Source: PNOJ01 sp016706845
GTDB lineage: Bacteria > Krumholzibacteriota > Krumholzibacteriia > LZORAL124-64-63
Length of the DNA: 64,000 bases
Assembly: GCA_016706845.1 (NCBI GenBank)
Contig: JADJIV010000002.1
Span: forward strand, 1 to 64,000
Direction: 5' to 3'
The notes beneath the pieces were generated by a model that made no database searches, was not told the origin of the DNA, and was given only the letters and a program-made list of their open reading frames with translations. This document shows, one piece after another, positions 1-9,498 of the stretch. The position numbers and the translations under genes were made by a program. The stretch's first letter is position 1; each line of letters begins with the position of its first letter.

Positions 1-867
1 CGCTCGACGGAGGCGTCGACGGCGGTCGCCTCGAGCAGCCCCAGGGCCTCGTCGTAACGCGGGACCGGCGAGGCGAAGCGTTCCAGGTTGGCGAGCAGGG
101 CGGCGGCGGCCAGGCGGGCCAGGTCGCGCCGATCGGCGGGCGTCCCCTCCAGCCGCGAGCAGGCGGCGTAGGTCCGGCGGCGCGCGGCGCGCATCGTCGA
201 GCGGGCCATCGGCCAGCTGGGCGGAGAGCCAGAGCCGCTCGGCCTCCTGGGCGGGGCCGACCATGTGTTCCGGTGCGAGCAGGGCGTCGGCATCGCGGGC
301 GAGACCGCGGACGGCCTCGTCCGCCGCCCCGCGGCGCGCGAATTCCAGAGTGCGGGCCGCCAGCCCGCAGCGGACGTCCGCGGCCAGGGGCAGCGAGACG
401 GCGAGCAGCCCGTCCGGCGGCGGGCAACCGCCGTCGCAGGCTGCGGCCAGGGCCGCTTCGAGAAAAGGCGAGGGATCGATCCGGCGCAGGTCGGCCAGTT
501 CGCTGGTCGCGGTGAGGTAGGCGGCGCCGGCCGCCAGGTGCAGCCGCTCGCGCGGCGGGAAGGTGCCCGGCGTCGCGACCGAGGTGCGCGCGCGGTCCAG
601 CAGGCCGCGCGCCTGCTCGCGGTAGCTCGCCACGAACGCGTCCCGCTCGCGGTCCCAGCGCCCGGCCTCGCCCTTCTCGGCGGCGCCGGCGCCGCGCAGG
701 CGGGTCAGGGCGCGTTTGGCGGCGCTGCCCATCTTCTCGCTCAGGAAGACGCGCACGGGCGAATGCTCGCGGCTGCCGGCCGCCTCGGTGAAGCTGGACT
801 CCGCCCCGCGCAGGTCGCCCTCGTCGAGCCGGGCGCGGGCCTCGGCCAACAGGTCCCAGTAATTCAT
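1..867 (-). CDS. Hypothetical helical protein, 3' end outside the window, frame-broken
   Basis: I do not recognise this gene. It starts at an ATG (complement 865-867) after a purine-rich GGGGGACGGCC stretch. The product begins MNYWDLLAEARARLDEG and is rich in Ala, Leu, Glu and Arg, with the look of stacked amphipathic helices (TPR-like). No signal peptide or membrane segment is seen. The reading frame is good from 867 down to about 190, where it turns Pro/Arg-rich. The sensible continuation (RRTYAACSRLEG onwards) lies in the next frame to base 1, so a one-base indel near 185-192 is likely. It begins 24 bases beyond the leuS stop and is probably cotranscribed with leuS. Confidence 0.55.
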   Translation of the reverse strand, partial: MNYWDLLAEARARLDEGDLRGAESSFTEAAGSREHSPVRVFLSEKMGSAAKRALTRLRGAGAAEKGEAGRWDRERDAFVASYREQARGLLDRARTSVATPGTFPPRERLHLAAGAAYLTATSELADLRRIDPSPFLEAALAAACDGGCPPPDGLLAVSLPLAADVRCGLAARTLEFARRGAADEAVRGLARDADALLAPEHMVGPAQEAERLWLSAQLADGPLDDARRAPPDLRRLLAAGGDARRSARPGPPGRRRPARQPGTLRLAGPALRRGPGAARGDRRRRLRRA

Positions 868-890
868 GGCCGTCCCCCGTCCGACCCCGT

Positions 891-3418
891 TCAGACGACG
901 ATGTTCACGAGCTTGCCGGGCACGACGACGACCTTGCGCACCGGCCCCGCCCCGATCAGCTCGGGGACGCGGCCGTGCGCGAGCGCGTCGCGCTCGATCT
1001 GCCGGACGTCGGCGTCGCGGGGCGCCTCCATGCGCTCGCGGATCTTGCCGTTGATCTGGATGACGTAGGTGACCGAGTCGGCGACGAGGTACTCGTCGCG
1101 CCAGACGGCCACGGGTGGTCGAAGACCGAGCCGTCCCGGCCCAGCCGCCACAGTTCGGCGCCCAGGTGGGGCGTGAAGGGAGCGAGCATCTGCACCAGCG
1201 CCGTCAGCGACCCGCGGAAGTCCGCGTCCCCGGGCGCGGGCCGCTCGCGGCCGCAGTAGTGGTAGAGGGCGTTGGTCAGCTCCATCAGGCGGCTGAGCGC
1301 CGTGTTGAACTGGAAGCGCTCGAGGTCCTGCGTGCAGCCGCGCACCGAGTTGTGCAGCACCAGGCGCAGCTGCGGCCAGCGCGCGGCGGCCTGCTCGTCC
1401 GTCATGGCGGCGGCGTCGGCGGGCGCGTCGCCGGCGGGCGAGCGGTCCTCGAGCACCGCGTCCACCAGGCGCCAGACGCGGTTGAGGTAGCGCCAGATGC
1501 CGTCGATGCCCTCGTCGGTCCAGTCCCCGCCCTCGGCGAAGGCGAAGCCGAACATGAGGTAGGCGCGCAGCGTGTCGGTGCCGTAGCGCTCGAGGTAGTC
1601 GGCCGGCACGACGGTGTTGCCCTTGCTCTTGGACATCTTCTCGCCGTCGCGGGTGATCATGCCCTGGTGGCGCAGGCGCGCGAAGGGCTCCTCGACCGGC
1701 ACCAGGCCGAGGTCGTGCAGCACCATCGTGATGAAGCGCGAGAAGATCAGGTGCCCGCAGGCGTGGTCGGCGCCGCCGACGTACATGTCCACCGGCAGCC
1801 ACTTGCGCAGCGTCTCGTAGCGGAACGGGGCGTCGCGCAGGCCCGGCTCGGGGTAGCGCAGGAAGTACCAGCTGCTGCAGACGAAGGTGTCCATCGTATC
1901 GGGATCGCGCCGGGCGGGGCCGCCGCAGCTCGGACAGTCCACGGCCATGAAGGCTTCGCTGCTGGCCAGGGGCGCCTTGCCGCGCGGCCGGAAGTCCACG
2001 TCGTCGGGCAGCAGCACCGGCAACTGGTCGTGCGGGACCGGCACCTCGCCGCAGGCCGGGCAGTGGATGATGGGGATCGGGGCGCCCCAGTAGCGCTGGC
2101 GGCTGATCAGCCAGTCGCGCAGGCGGTACTGGACGGTGGCGCGGCCGAGGCCGCGCGACTCGAGGTCCGTGACGATGCGGCGGGCGCCCTGCTCGCTGTC
2201 GCAGCCGTCGTACGCGCCGGAAGCGGTCATCAGCCCGGGACCCGTCCAGGCCTCGGCGAGCGGCGCGCCGGGCGCGGCGCCCGCGGGCAGGATCACCTGA
2301 CGCACGGGCAGGCCCAGCGCCGCGGCGAAGGCGAAGTCGCGCTCGTCGTGGGCCGGCACCGCCATCACCGCGCCGGTGCCGTAGCCGGCCAGCACGTAGT
2401 CGGCGACCAGGATCGGCACGGCTTCCCCGTTGACGGGGTTGACGGCCGTCGCGCCGGTGGGCACGCCGGTCTTGGGCCGGTCGCTGCTCTGACGGTCCAC
2501 CTCGCTCAGCCGCGCCGACTGGCGGCGGTAGGCGGCCACGCCCTCGCGGTGCTCCGCCCCGGTCAGCGCGTCGACGAGCGGATGCTCGGGCGCCAGAGCC
2601 AGGTAGGTGACGCCGAAGAGCGTGTCGGGGCGGGTCGTGAAAACGCGCAGCGCCAGCGAGCCGTCCGGCAACCGTTCGCCGCCGCCGGCCGCCGCGGCGC
2701 CGTCGGCCGGACGCGCGGCGAAGACGACCTCGGCGCCGTGGCTGCGGCCGATCCAGGCGGTCTGCTTCTTCTTGGTCTCTTCGGGCCAGTCCAGCGCGGG
2801 CAGGTTGTCGATCAGGCGGTCGGCGTAGCGGGTGATGCGGAAGCACCACTGCGTCAGGTTCTTGCGCACGACCTCGGCGCCGCAGCGCTCGCACTTGCCG
2901 TCGACGACCTGCTCGTTGGCCAGCACCGTCTGGCACGAGTCGCACCAGTTGACCGGCTGCGCGGCGCGGTAGGCGAGCCCGTGCTCGAACAGGGTCAGGA
3001 AGAGCCACTGGGTCCAGGCGTAGTATTCGGGGGTGTGCGTGGCCAGCTCGCTGCGCCAGTCGTACATCGGCCCCAGCGTGCGCAGCTGCTCGCGGATGAA
3101 GGCGATGTTCTCGGCCGTGTGCGCGCCGGGATGCACGCCGCACTTGATGGCGAAGTTCTCCGCCGGCAGGCCGAAGCTGTCGAAGCCGACGGGCTGGAAC
3201 ACGTTGTCGCCGCGCTGGCGCCGGTAGCGGGCCCAGGTGTCGGCCGGCACGTAGTTGTACCAGTGGCCGAGGTGGAGCTTGTCGCCCGACGGGTAGGAGA
3301 ACATGCTCAGGCAGTAGCACTTGGGCTTGTCGGAGTCCCAGTCGACCTGGTCGTGGCCGGTGCGGGCCCAGTGCTCGCGCCAGCGCTGCTCGATCTCCCG
3401 GAATGCGTAGTCGGCCAT
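891..3418 (-). CDS. leuS: Leucyl-tRNA synthetase (one frameshift)
   Basis: Class I aminoacyl-tRNA synthetase that charges tRNA-Leu in the cytoplasm and edits misactivated amino acids. The start is ATG 3418 (MADYAFREIEQRW). The HIGH-type motif is HLGH at about residues 49-52, Cys pairs CDSC and CERC lie near 158-177, the CP1 editing-domain motif TTRPDTLFG is near 261, and KMSKSKGN is near 594. The total of about 842 residues is normal for the bacterial type. After HPWP (near 1111) the frame is lost, and the anticodon-binding C-terminus (VWRDEYLVADS to KLVNIVV) continues in the next frame to the TGA at 891-893; a missing base in the HPWP region explains this. The open frame continues upstream of 3418 without homology, so I exclude it. 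Confidence 0.95.
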
Positions 3419-3597
3419 GATCCGTCGATCCTCCGGCCGGCGACGCGGGTCGCGGGTCGCCGGGGATGGCTGGTCTGTGGGCGTTGGGACGGCGCGAATC
3501 CGCGCGCCTCGGTTGCGCAACTTTAACCGCACCGCACCCGGCGCGCCACCCCCAATCGGCGGCGTTCGCGCGTCGACGCACAGCGACGCCCGCGGCC

Positions 3598-3975
3598 TCA
3601 GAAGACACCGGCGGTCACCTCCAGGCGCAGCCCGTCCCCGCCCGGCGCGAAGATCACGGCGGCGACGTCGAAGCGGAACTCCGCCGCGTCGCGGGCCGGG
3701 TTCGCCGCGAGCCAGGCGCGGGCGGCCAGGCGCAGCCGCGACAGCTTGACGGCGCCGACCGCCGCGGCGGGCGCGCCCCAGCCGTCCCCCCGACGGGCCT
3801 TGACCTCCACGAAGACCAGCAGGGGGCCGCGGCGGGCGATCAGGTCCACCTCGCCGCGACCGGTGCGGAAGCGCCGGGCCAGGACCGTGAATCCCTCGGC
3901 GACGTACCACAGCGCCGCGATCTCCTCGCCGCTGCGGCCGAGCGCCGCGGCGCCGACGTGATGTTGCATGGCCAC
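3598..3975 (-). CDS. yraN: YraN/UPF0102 family endonuclease-like protein
   Basis: A 125-residue UPF0102 protein with a predicted restriction-endonuclease-like (Holliday-junction-resolvase-like) fold; the cellular role is not established. The family signature is visible: GEVDLIARRGPLLVFVEVKAR at about residues 41-61, with the E, D and E-x-K residues of a PD-(D/E)xK site. The start could be ATG 3975 or ATG 3969 (MQHHVG). It is the last gene of the rpsP-khpA-rimM-trmD-rplS-rnhB-yraN run, and the rnhB-yraN adjacency is widely conserved in bacteria. Confidence 0.85.
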   Translation of the reverse strand: MAMQHHVGAAALGRSGEEIAALWYVAEGFTVLARRFRTGRGEVDLIARRGPLLVFVEVKARRGDGWGAPAAAVGAVKLSRLRLAARAWLAANPARDAAEFRFDVAAVIFAPGGDGLRLEVTAGVF

Positions 3976-4001
3976 CTCCCGCCGCCAGGGCAGCAGGAAG
4001 C

Positions 4002-4661
4002 CTACCAGAGGGAGCCCTGACGCAGGCCGGCGACCGGGGCGAAGGTGAGTCGGTGCAGGGGGCAGGGGCCGAGGCGGCGCAGGGCGGCGAGGTGGTCGGC
4101 CGATCCGTAGCCCTTGTGGCCGGCGAAACCGTAGCCGGGATGGCGGGCGTCGAGGTCGACCATCAGGGCGTCGCGCACGACCTTCGCGACGATCGAGGCG
4201 GCGGCCACCGCGGCGCTGAGGCCGTCGCCGCCCACCAGGCAGGCGGCGGGGCTGTCCAGGGGCGGCGCCTGGTTGCCGTCGACCAGGACCAGATCGGGCC
4301 GGACGCGCAGACGCGCCACGGCGGTCGCCATGGCGCGCAGGCTCGAGCGCAGGATGTCGGTGTGTTCGATTTCGCGGGGCCAGGCGGCTTCCGCCTGCCA
4401 GTCCAGGGCGCCGCGGACGATCTCCGCGTACAGGGCCGCGCGACGGCGGGCGGTCAGGCGCTTGGAATCGTCCAGCGCCGCGGGCGCCCAGCCGGGCGGC
4501 AGCACCACGGCCGCCGCCACCACGGGGCCGGCCAGACAGCCACGACCGGCTTCGTCCGTCCCGGCGATCACCAGCAACCCGTTGGCGCTCTCGTCCGCCG
4601 GCGCACCGCCGGCGGCGCGTTCGCGGTCGAAGGCGGCCAGGCGGGCGCCGCAGCCGCTCAC
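4002..4661 (-). CDS. rnhB: Ribonuclease HII
   Basis: Removes RNA from RNA-DNA hybrids and misincorporated ribonucleotides. The 219-residue product contains AGTDEAGRGCLAGPVVAAAV (D-E-x-G-R-G catalytic start), LDDSKRL, DGN and a C-terminal SIVAKVVRD...HKGYGSADH region, all standard for type 2 RNase H. I choose the GTG at 4661 because it overlaps the rplS stop as GTGA, the coupling used throughout this window. About 30 residues precede the conserved core. The open frame runs on into rplS only because rplS itself is frame-broken. Confidence 0.9.
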   Translation of the reverse strand: MSGCGARLAAFDRERAAGGAPADESANGLLVIAGTDEAGRGCLAGPVVAAAVVLPPGWAPAALDDSKRLTARRRAALYAEIVRGALDWQAEAAWPREIEHTDILRSSLRAMATAVARLRVRPDLVLVDGNQAPPLDSPAACLVGGDGLSAAVAAASIVAKVVRDALMVDLDARHPGYGFAGHKGYGSADHLAALRRLGPCPLHRLTFAPVAGLRQGSLW

Positions 4662-5012
4662 TTCCGGCCGAACTGCTTCTCGCGGATGCGGGCCTTCTTG
4701 CCGGTCAGCTCGCGCAGGTAGTAGAGCTTGCTGCGGCGGATCCGGCCGCGGCGCACCAGCTCGATCCCGGCGAGGTTCGGGCTCTCGATCGGCAGCACGC
4801 GCTCGACGGCCACGCCGTTGGAGATCTTGCGCACGGTGATCGAGGCCTCGTTCGCCGAACCCTGGCGGGCGATGACGACCCTCGTAGTTCTGGATGCGGG
4901 TCTTGCCGCCCTCGGTGATGTTCATCCGGCAGCGGATGGTGTCGCCGATGCTGAACACCGGCAGGTCCGTGCGCAGCTTCTCGGTGCGGATCGTGTCGAC
5001 GATGTTGCTCAT
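4658..5012 (-). CDS. rplS: 50S ribosomal protein L19 (frame-broken)
   Basis: Structural protein of the large subunit at the 30S-50S interface. The start ATG 5012 overlaps the trmD stop as ATGA. The first part (MSNIVDTIRTEKL to RIQNYEG) is in one frame. Near 4878-4880 the frame changes, and the rest (VVIARQG, ASITVRKISNGVAVERVLP, KLYYLRELTGKKARIREKQFGRK) runs in a second frame to the TGA at 4658-4660. The joined length of about 118 residues is normal for L19. An essential gene would not tolerate this break, so a sequence error is the best explanation. Confidence 0.9.
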
Positions 5013-5908
5013 CGCAGCCTCCTGGTCGTACCCCGCCGGCGTCGGGCCGGGGGCGGGGGTCCGCGGACCCCGTGTCTCGCTGAAGCATCCCGGGTCTCGC
5101 CGTCGTCCGTGTCTCGCCCTCGTCCGTGCGGGGCGGCGGCGTCGTTCCCGTCCATGTGTCGTCCGTCATTCCCGGCGCCGCCGTCGCGGTCCCGCGACGT
5201 GCGCCGCCGTCCCGCGGCCAGGTCCGGGCGACGCTCCCGCGTCCGCTCCCGGGACCTCTCCGCGCGCCAGCGCTCGATGTTCGCGTGGTGCCCCGAGATC
5301 AGGATCTCGGGCACCGCCAGCCCGCGGTACTCCGGCGGCCGGGTGTACCAGGGCCCTTCGAGACCGCCGTCGAGCGCGGCGGTGAAACTGTCGTTCTCGG
5401 CCGAGTCGCTGTTGCCCAGTACCCCGGGCAGCCGCCGCACCAGGGCGTCGATCACCACGAGCGCGGGCAGTTCCCCGCCGGTCAGCACGTAGTCCCCGAC
5501 GGAGACCTCGCGCGGCCGCAGCAGGTCCAGGACCCGCTGGTCCACACCCTTGTAGTGGCCGCAGACCAGCACCAGTTCGCCGGCGGCCGCGGCCTGCGCC
5601 GCCAGTTCCAGCACCAGCGCCTCGTCCAGCCTCTCCCCCTGCGCCGACATCAGCAGCAGGGGCGCCGACCCGCCGGTGCGCGCGGCCTCGACCGCCTCGA
5701 CCACCGGCGGGGCCATCAGGACCATCCCCGCGCCGCCCCCGTAGGGCGCGTCGTCGACCGTCCCGTGGCTGTCCACGGCGCGGTCGCGGATGTCCAGGAC
5801 CTCGTAGGTCACCTGCCCCTGGCGTTCGGCCCGTCCCAGGATGCTGGTGGACAGGACCTCCCGGATCATCTCCGGGAACAGGGTGACGACCTTAATCGCC
5901 AGCGACAT
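5009..5908 (-). CDS. trmD: tRNA (guanine-N1-)-methyltransferase with Arg-rich tail
   Basis: Methylates G37 of tRNAs that have G36, using S-adenosylmethionine, to prevent +1 frameshifting. The SPOUT knot motifs are visible: DDAPYGGGAGMVLM (residues ~52-65), LVCGHYKGVDQRVLD (~113-127), SVGDYVLTGGELPALVVIDA (~136-155) and the GLEGPWYTRPPEYRG segment. The conserved core ends near residue 231. A further 68 residues, rich in Arg, Gly and Asp and without homology I recognise, bring the protein to 299 against the usual 230-250. The stop overlaps the rplS start (ATGA). The 5' end overlaps rimM by 17 bases. Confidence 0.93.
   Translation of the reverse strand: MSLAIKVVTLFPEMIREVLSTSILGRAERQGQVTYEVLDIRDRAVDSHGTVDDAPYGGGAGMVLMAPPVVEAVEAARTGGSAPLLLMSAQGERLDEALVLELAAQAAAAGELVLVCGHYKGVDQRVLDLLRPREVSVGDYVLTGGELPALVVIDALVRRLPGVLGNSDSAENDSFTAALDGGLEGPWYTRPPEYRGLAVPEILISGHHANIERWRAERSRERTRERRPDLAAGRRRTSRDRDGGAGNDGRHMDGNDAAAPHGRGRDTDDGETRDASARHGVRGPPPPARRRRGTTRRLR
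5094..5127. repeat. 17-bp direct repeat, two copies
   Basis: Two adjacent 17-base units, gtctcgccgtcgtccgt (5094-5110) and the same with one change (5111-5127), with a partial related copy at 5072-5080. They lie in the part of trmD that encodes the non-conserved Arg-rich tail, so the tail may have grown by local duplication. Confidence 0.7.
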
Positions 5909-6425
5909 CGAGCAATCCCTCCGGCGGGTCGATCACGAGCGTCCCCTGCAGCTCGTCCTCGGGCCGCAGGATCGGCGCCAGGGCCGGGATCAGGCACTCG
6001 CGGCCGCCTCGCGGGACGACCAGCATGAACCCGGCGCCGTAGGTGCGCACGTCGTCGACCTCGCCGACCGCCTCGCCCGTCGCGGTCACGACCGGGCGGC
6101 CGAGCCAGCGGAACGGCAGTCCGCCGCGGGGTCGCGGGAAATCCGGGTCGGCATAGCGGCTCCGGAGGAAGCCGACCATCCTGCCCACGGCGCCCTCGGC
6201 GCCCTCCCGCGTCCCGATCCCCGCCATGGACACCACGTAGCAGGTCCCCTGGGGTCGCCAGGAATCGGGCGCGAACGGCGCGCCGTCGTCCCAGACCAGG
6301 TCGCCGGAGTCCAACAGGGGCTCGTGCCAGTCGATCAGCGGGTAGAGCTTCAGCTCGCCCCGCAGACCCACCGCCTTGACCACGTCGGCGACGGGCATGA
6401 ACTCGTCGGCCGGGAATCCCGTCAT
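5892..6425 (-). CDS. rimM: 16S rRNA processing protein RimM
   Basis: Maturation factor for the 30S head domain that binds S19. The 177 residues show the N-terminal RimM barrel (VADVVKAVGLRGELKLYPL) and the C-terminal PRC-barrel part (FRWLGRPVVTATGEAVGEVDDV, ECLIPALAPIL). Its stop overlaps trmD by 17 bases, and its start lies 4 bases beyond the khpA stop, the usual khpA-rimM-trmD order. The frame is intact. Confidence 0.92.
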   Translation of the reverse strand: MTGFPADEFMPVADVVKAVGLRGELKLYPLIDWHEPLLDSGDLVWDDGAPFAPDSWRPQGTCYVVSMAGIGTREGAEGAVGRMVGFLRSRYADPDFPRPRGGLPFRWLGRPVVTATGEAVGEVDDVRTYGAGFMLVVPRGGRECLIPALAPILRPEDELQGTLVIDPPEGLLDVAGD

Positions 6426-6428
6426 GCG

Positions 6429-6674
6429 CTACTGCTCGTTCGCGATCTCGAAACCGAAGCGCCGGTCGACCCGCAGGCCCACGGCCTGCAGCAGGCCGCG
6501 CACCGCCTTCACGGTCGCGCCGCCCTTGCCGATGATCTGGCCGACGTCGTCCGGGTGCACCTGCACCAGGAAGACCTCCTCGCCGTCGCGCTCCAGGGCC
6601 TGGATGCGCACGTCCTCGGGATGGTCGACCAGGTTCACCGTGATGTACGAGACCAGTTCCATTGCCTTGCTCAT
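6429..6674 (-). CDS. khpA: KH-domain RNA-binding protein KhpA
   Basis: Small cytoplasmic RNA-binding protein of 81 residues made of a single KH domain. The GxxG loop is visible as QIIGKGGATVKAVRGLL. KhpA-type proteins (YlqC) pair with KhpB/Jag in several bacteria and affect division and RNA metabolism. It lies between rpsP and rimM, its usual place. The start is MSKAMELVSYI; ATG 6674 is only 5 bases beyond the rpsP stop. Confidence 0.9.
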   Translation of the reverse strand: MSKAMELVSYITVNLVDHPEDVRIQALERDGEEVFLVQVHPDDVGQIIGKGGATVKAVRGLLQAVGLRVDRRFGFEIANEQ

Positions 6675-6679
6675 GCGCT

Positions 6680-7228
6680 TCAGCTCTCTTCCGCGGGCGC
6701 GTCGCCCTCAGCGGGTGCGTCGGCGGGCGCGGCGGCTTCGGCGGCGGCGGCTGCGGCCTCCTCGGCGGCCTGCCGGGCGGCGGCGGCTTCGGCGGCGGCG
6801 GCGGCGGCGGCGGCGGCCTCCTCGGCGGCCCGCTTGGCGGCGGCGGCCTCGACCTTGGCCTTGCGCTCCTGCTCGGCCTTGGCCTGGGCCTTGGCGCCGA
6901 GGCGGCCGTCGAGATCGTTCTTCCAGGTGGCCACGCGGGCTTCGACCTCGTCGGTGGTCAGGCCCTGGCGCAGCAGTTCCCAGCGCAGCAGAACGCCTTC
7001 GCGGCGCATCAGGGAGCGCGCGGTCTCGCTGACCGTGGCGCCCTTGCGCAACCAGGCGATGATCTCCTGCTCGTGCAGCTTCACTTCCAGCGGATCGGCG
7101 AACGGGTTGTAGTAGCCCAGGTTCGCCAGATAGGCGCCGTCGCGCCGGTTGCGGCTGTCGGTGACGATCAGCCGGTAGAAGGGCCTCTGCTTGCGACCCA
7201 TGCGGGTCAGACGGATCGTGGTCGACAC
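6680..7228 (-). CDS. rpsP: 30S ribosomal protein S16 with long Ala/Glu C-terminal extension
   Basis: Early-assembling small-subunit protein. I choose GTG 7228 because GGAGGT lies five bases upstream and it gives the standard N-terminus VSTTIRLTRMGRKQRPFYRL. The S16 core ends near residue 85-90 (LMRREGVLLRWELL). The remaining ~90 residues are Ala/Glu/Lys-rich low complexity ending APAEES, making 182 residues against ~80-90 in most bacteria. Long acidic/Ala tails on S16 occur in some other phyla. The DNA for the tail (about 6690-6870) is a GCG/GCC trinucleotide-rich stretch. It heads the operon that follows the promoter at 7293-7320. Confidence 0.93.
   Translation of the reverse strand: MSTTIRLTRMGRKQRPFYRLIVTDSRNRRDGAYLANLGYYNPFADPLEVKLHEQEIIAWLRKGATVSETARSLMRREGVLLRWELLRQGLTTDEVEARVATWKNDLDGRLGAKAQAKAEQERKAKVEAAAAKRAAEEAAAAAAAAAEAAAARQAAEEAAAAAAEAAAPADAPAEGDAPAEES
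6690..6850 (-). repeat. GCN trinucleotide-rich tract encoding the S16 Ala-rich tail
   Basis: Irregular runs of GCC/GCG and GAG codons within rpsP encode alternating Ala-rich and Glu-rich segments. The frame stays open throughout. Such tracts slip easily during replication and sequencing, so the exact tail length is uncertain. Confidence 0.6.
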
Positions 7229-7292
7229 TGAGTACCTCCGGGTTCGTGTCGGTGAGCTGCCCCGCGCCCGCCGTTCAGGCGCGAAGCGATCC

Positions 7293-7320
7293 AATATAGG
7301 TCCCCGGACGGCCGGATCAA
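7293..7320 (-). promoter_or_regulatory. Sigma-70-type promoter for the rpsP operon
   Basis: On the minus strand, TTGATC (-35, 7315-7320) is followed after 16 bases by TATATT (-10, 7293-7298). Transcription would start about 7285, some 55 bases before the rpsP GTG. Confidence 0.55.
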
Positions 7321-7345
7321 AGCCGCCCGGACCGCGGGACGGGGC

Positions 7346-8683
<1,338 letters not shown>

Positions 8684-8773
8684 CGTCGGGATCCTCTCGC
8701 AGGGACGTGGCGGCGCGCACAAAAACAACGGGCGGACGCTCCCGGCGCCCTGCCCTTCTTGCCGCGACCGCCC

Positions 8774-8802
8774 AGTATCGTCGAATCCGGGCCCGAAATC
8801 AA
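8774..8802 (-). promoter_or_regulatory. Sigma-70-type promoter for ffh
   Basis: On the minus strand, TTGATT (8797-8802), a 17-base spacer and GATACT (8774-8779), in the non-coding gap between rpe and ffh. The leader would be about 80 bases. Confidence 0.5.
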
Positions 8803-8826
8803 GCGTCTTGTGGGTTTCCAGGCGGG

Positions 8827-9498
8827 TCAGCGCAGGGCGGCGATCGCCGTGGCGGGGTCCGCGGCGCCGAACAGGTAGGATCCGGCGACCAGGATGTCGG
8901 CGCCCGCGCCGCGGCAGGCAGGGGCCGTCGCGTCGTTGACGCCTCCGTCGACGGAAATGGCGAATTCGAGCCCGCCGGCGGCCCGCCGCGCCGCCAGGCC
9001 CCGCAACTTGTCCAGGGCCGCCGGTTGGAAGCTCTGGCCCCCCGCCCCCGGCTGCACGGACATCACCAGGACCAGGTCGACCCGGTCGAGCCAGGGCAGC
9101 ACCGCGTCGAGGGGCGTGCCGGGATTCAGGCTGAGCCCGCGCCGCACGCCGAGCGACCCGATTTCCGCCAGGGCCGCGCCCGGATCGGGGACGGCTTCGA
9201 TGTGGACCGTGATCGCGTCGGCGCCGGCCCGGGCGAAGGCGGCGAGGTGGCGCTCGGGCCGGGACACCATCAGGTGCGCGTCGAGCTTCAAAGCGGTGCG
9301 GCCCCGGACGGCGGCGACGACCAGGGGCCCGAAGGTGAGGTTGGGAACGAACTGCCCGTCCATGACGTCGAGGTGGAAAAGGTCCGCGCCCGCGGACTCC
9401 ATCCGCGCGACGTCCCGCCCGAGGTCGGCGAAATCGGCCGACAGCAGGGACGGGGCCACCGCCGTCGCGTGCTCAGCGTGTCGCGACCACCAGTTCAA
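8827..9498 (-). CDS. rpe: Ribulose-phosphate 3-epimerase
   Basis: Interconverts ribulose 5-phosphate and xylulose 5-phosphate in the pentose phosphate pathway. The TIM-barrel motifs are seen: APSLLSADF, FHLDVMDGQFVPNLTFGP (metal-binding H and D), LDAHLMVSRPE, MSVQPGAGGQSF and ISVDGGVN, about 223 residues. The start is uncertain. TTG 9498 has a GGGGAG site upstream but overlaps the PASTA gene by 26 bases; GTG 9459 would give a more standard VAPSLLSADF start. It is the last gene of the long run that begins near 21072. Confidence 0.93.
   Translation of the reverse strand: MNWWSRHAEHATAVAPSLLSADFADLGRDVARMESAGADLFHLDVMDGQFVPNLTFGPLVVAAVRGRTALKLDAHLMVSRPERHLAAFARAGADAITVHIEAVPDPGAALAEIGSLGVRRGLSLNPGTPLDAVLPWLDRVDLVLVMSVQPGAGGQSFQPAALDKLRGLAARRAAGGLEFAISVDGGVNDATAPACRGAGADILVAGSYLFGAADPATAIAALR

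Noticed and set aside
1115..3526. Long plus-strand open frame opposite leuS
   Set aside because: Antisense shadow of a recognised synthetase; low-complexity product with no start site or homology.
3419..3910. N-terminal extension of leuS in the open upstream frame
   Set aside because: The extension overlaps yraN, is Arg/Pro-rich and has no homology; MADYAFREIEQRW is the normal LeuRS start.
4002..5012. Apparent L19-RNase HII fusion
   Set aside because: Caused by a frame change inside rplS; the correct rplS frame stops at the GTG of rnhB.
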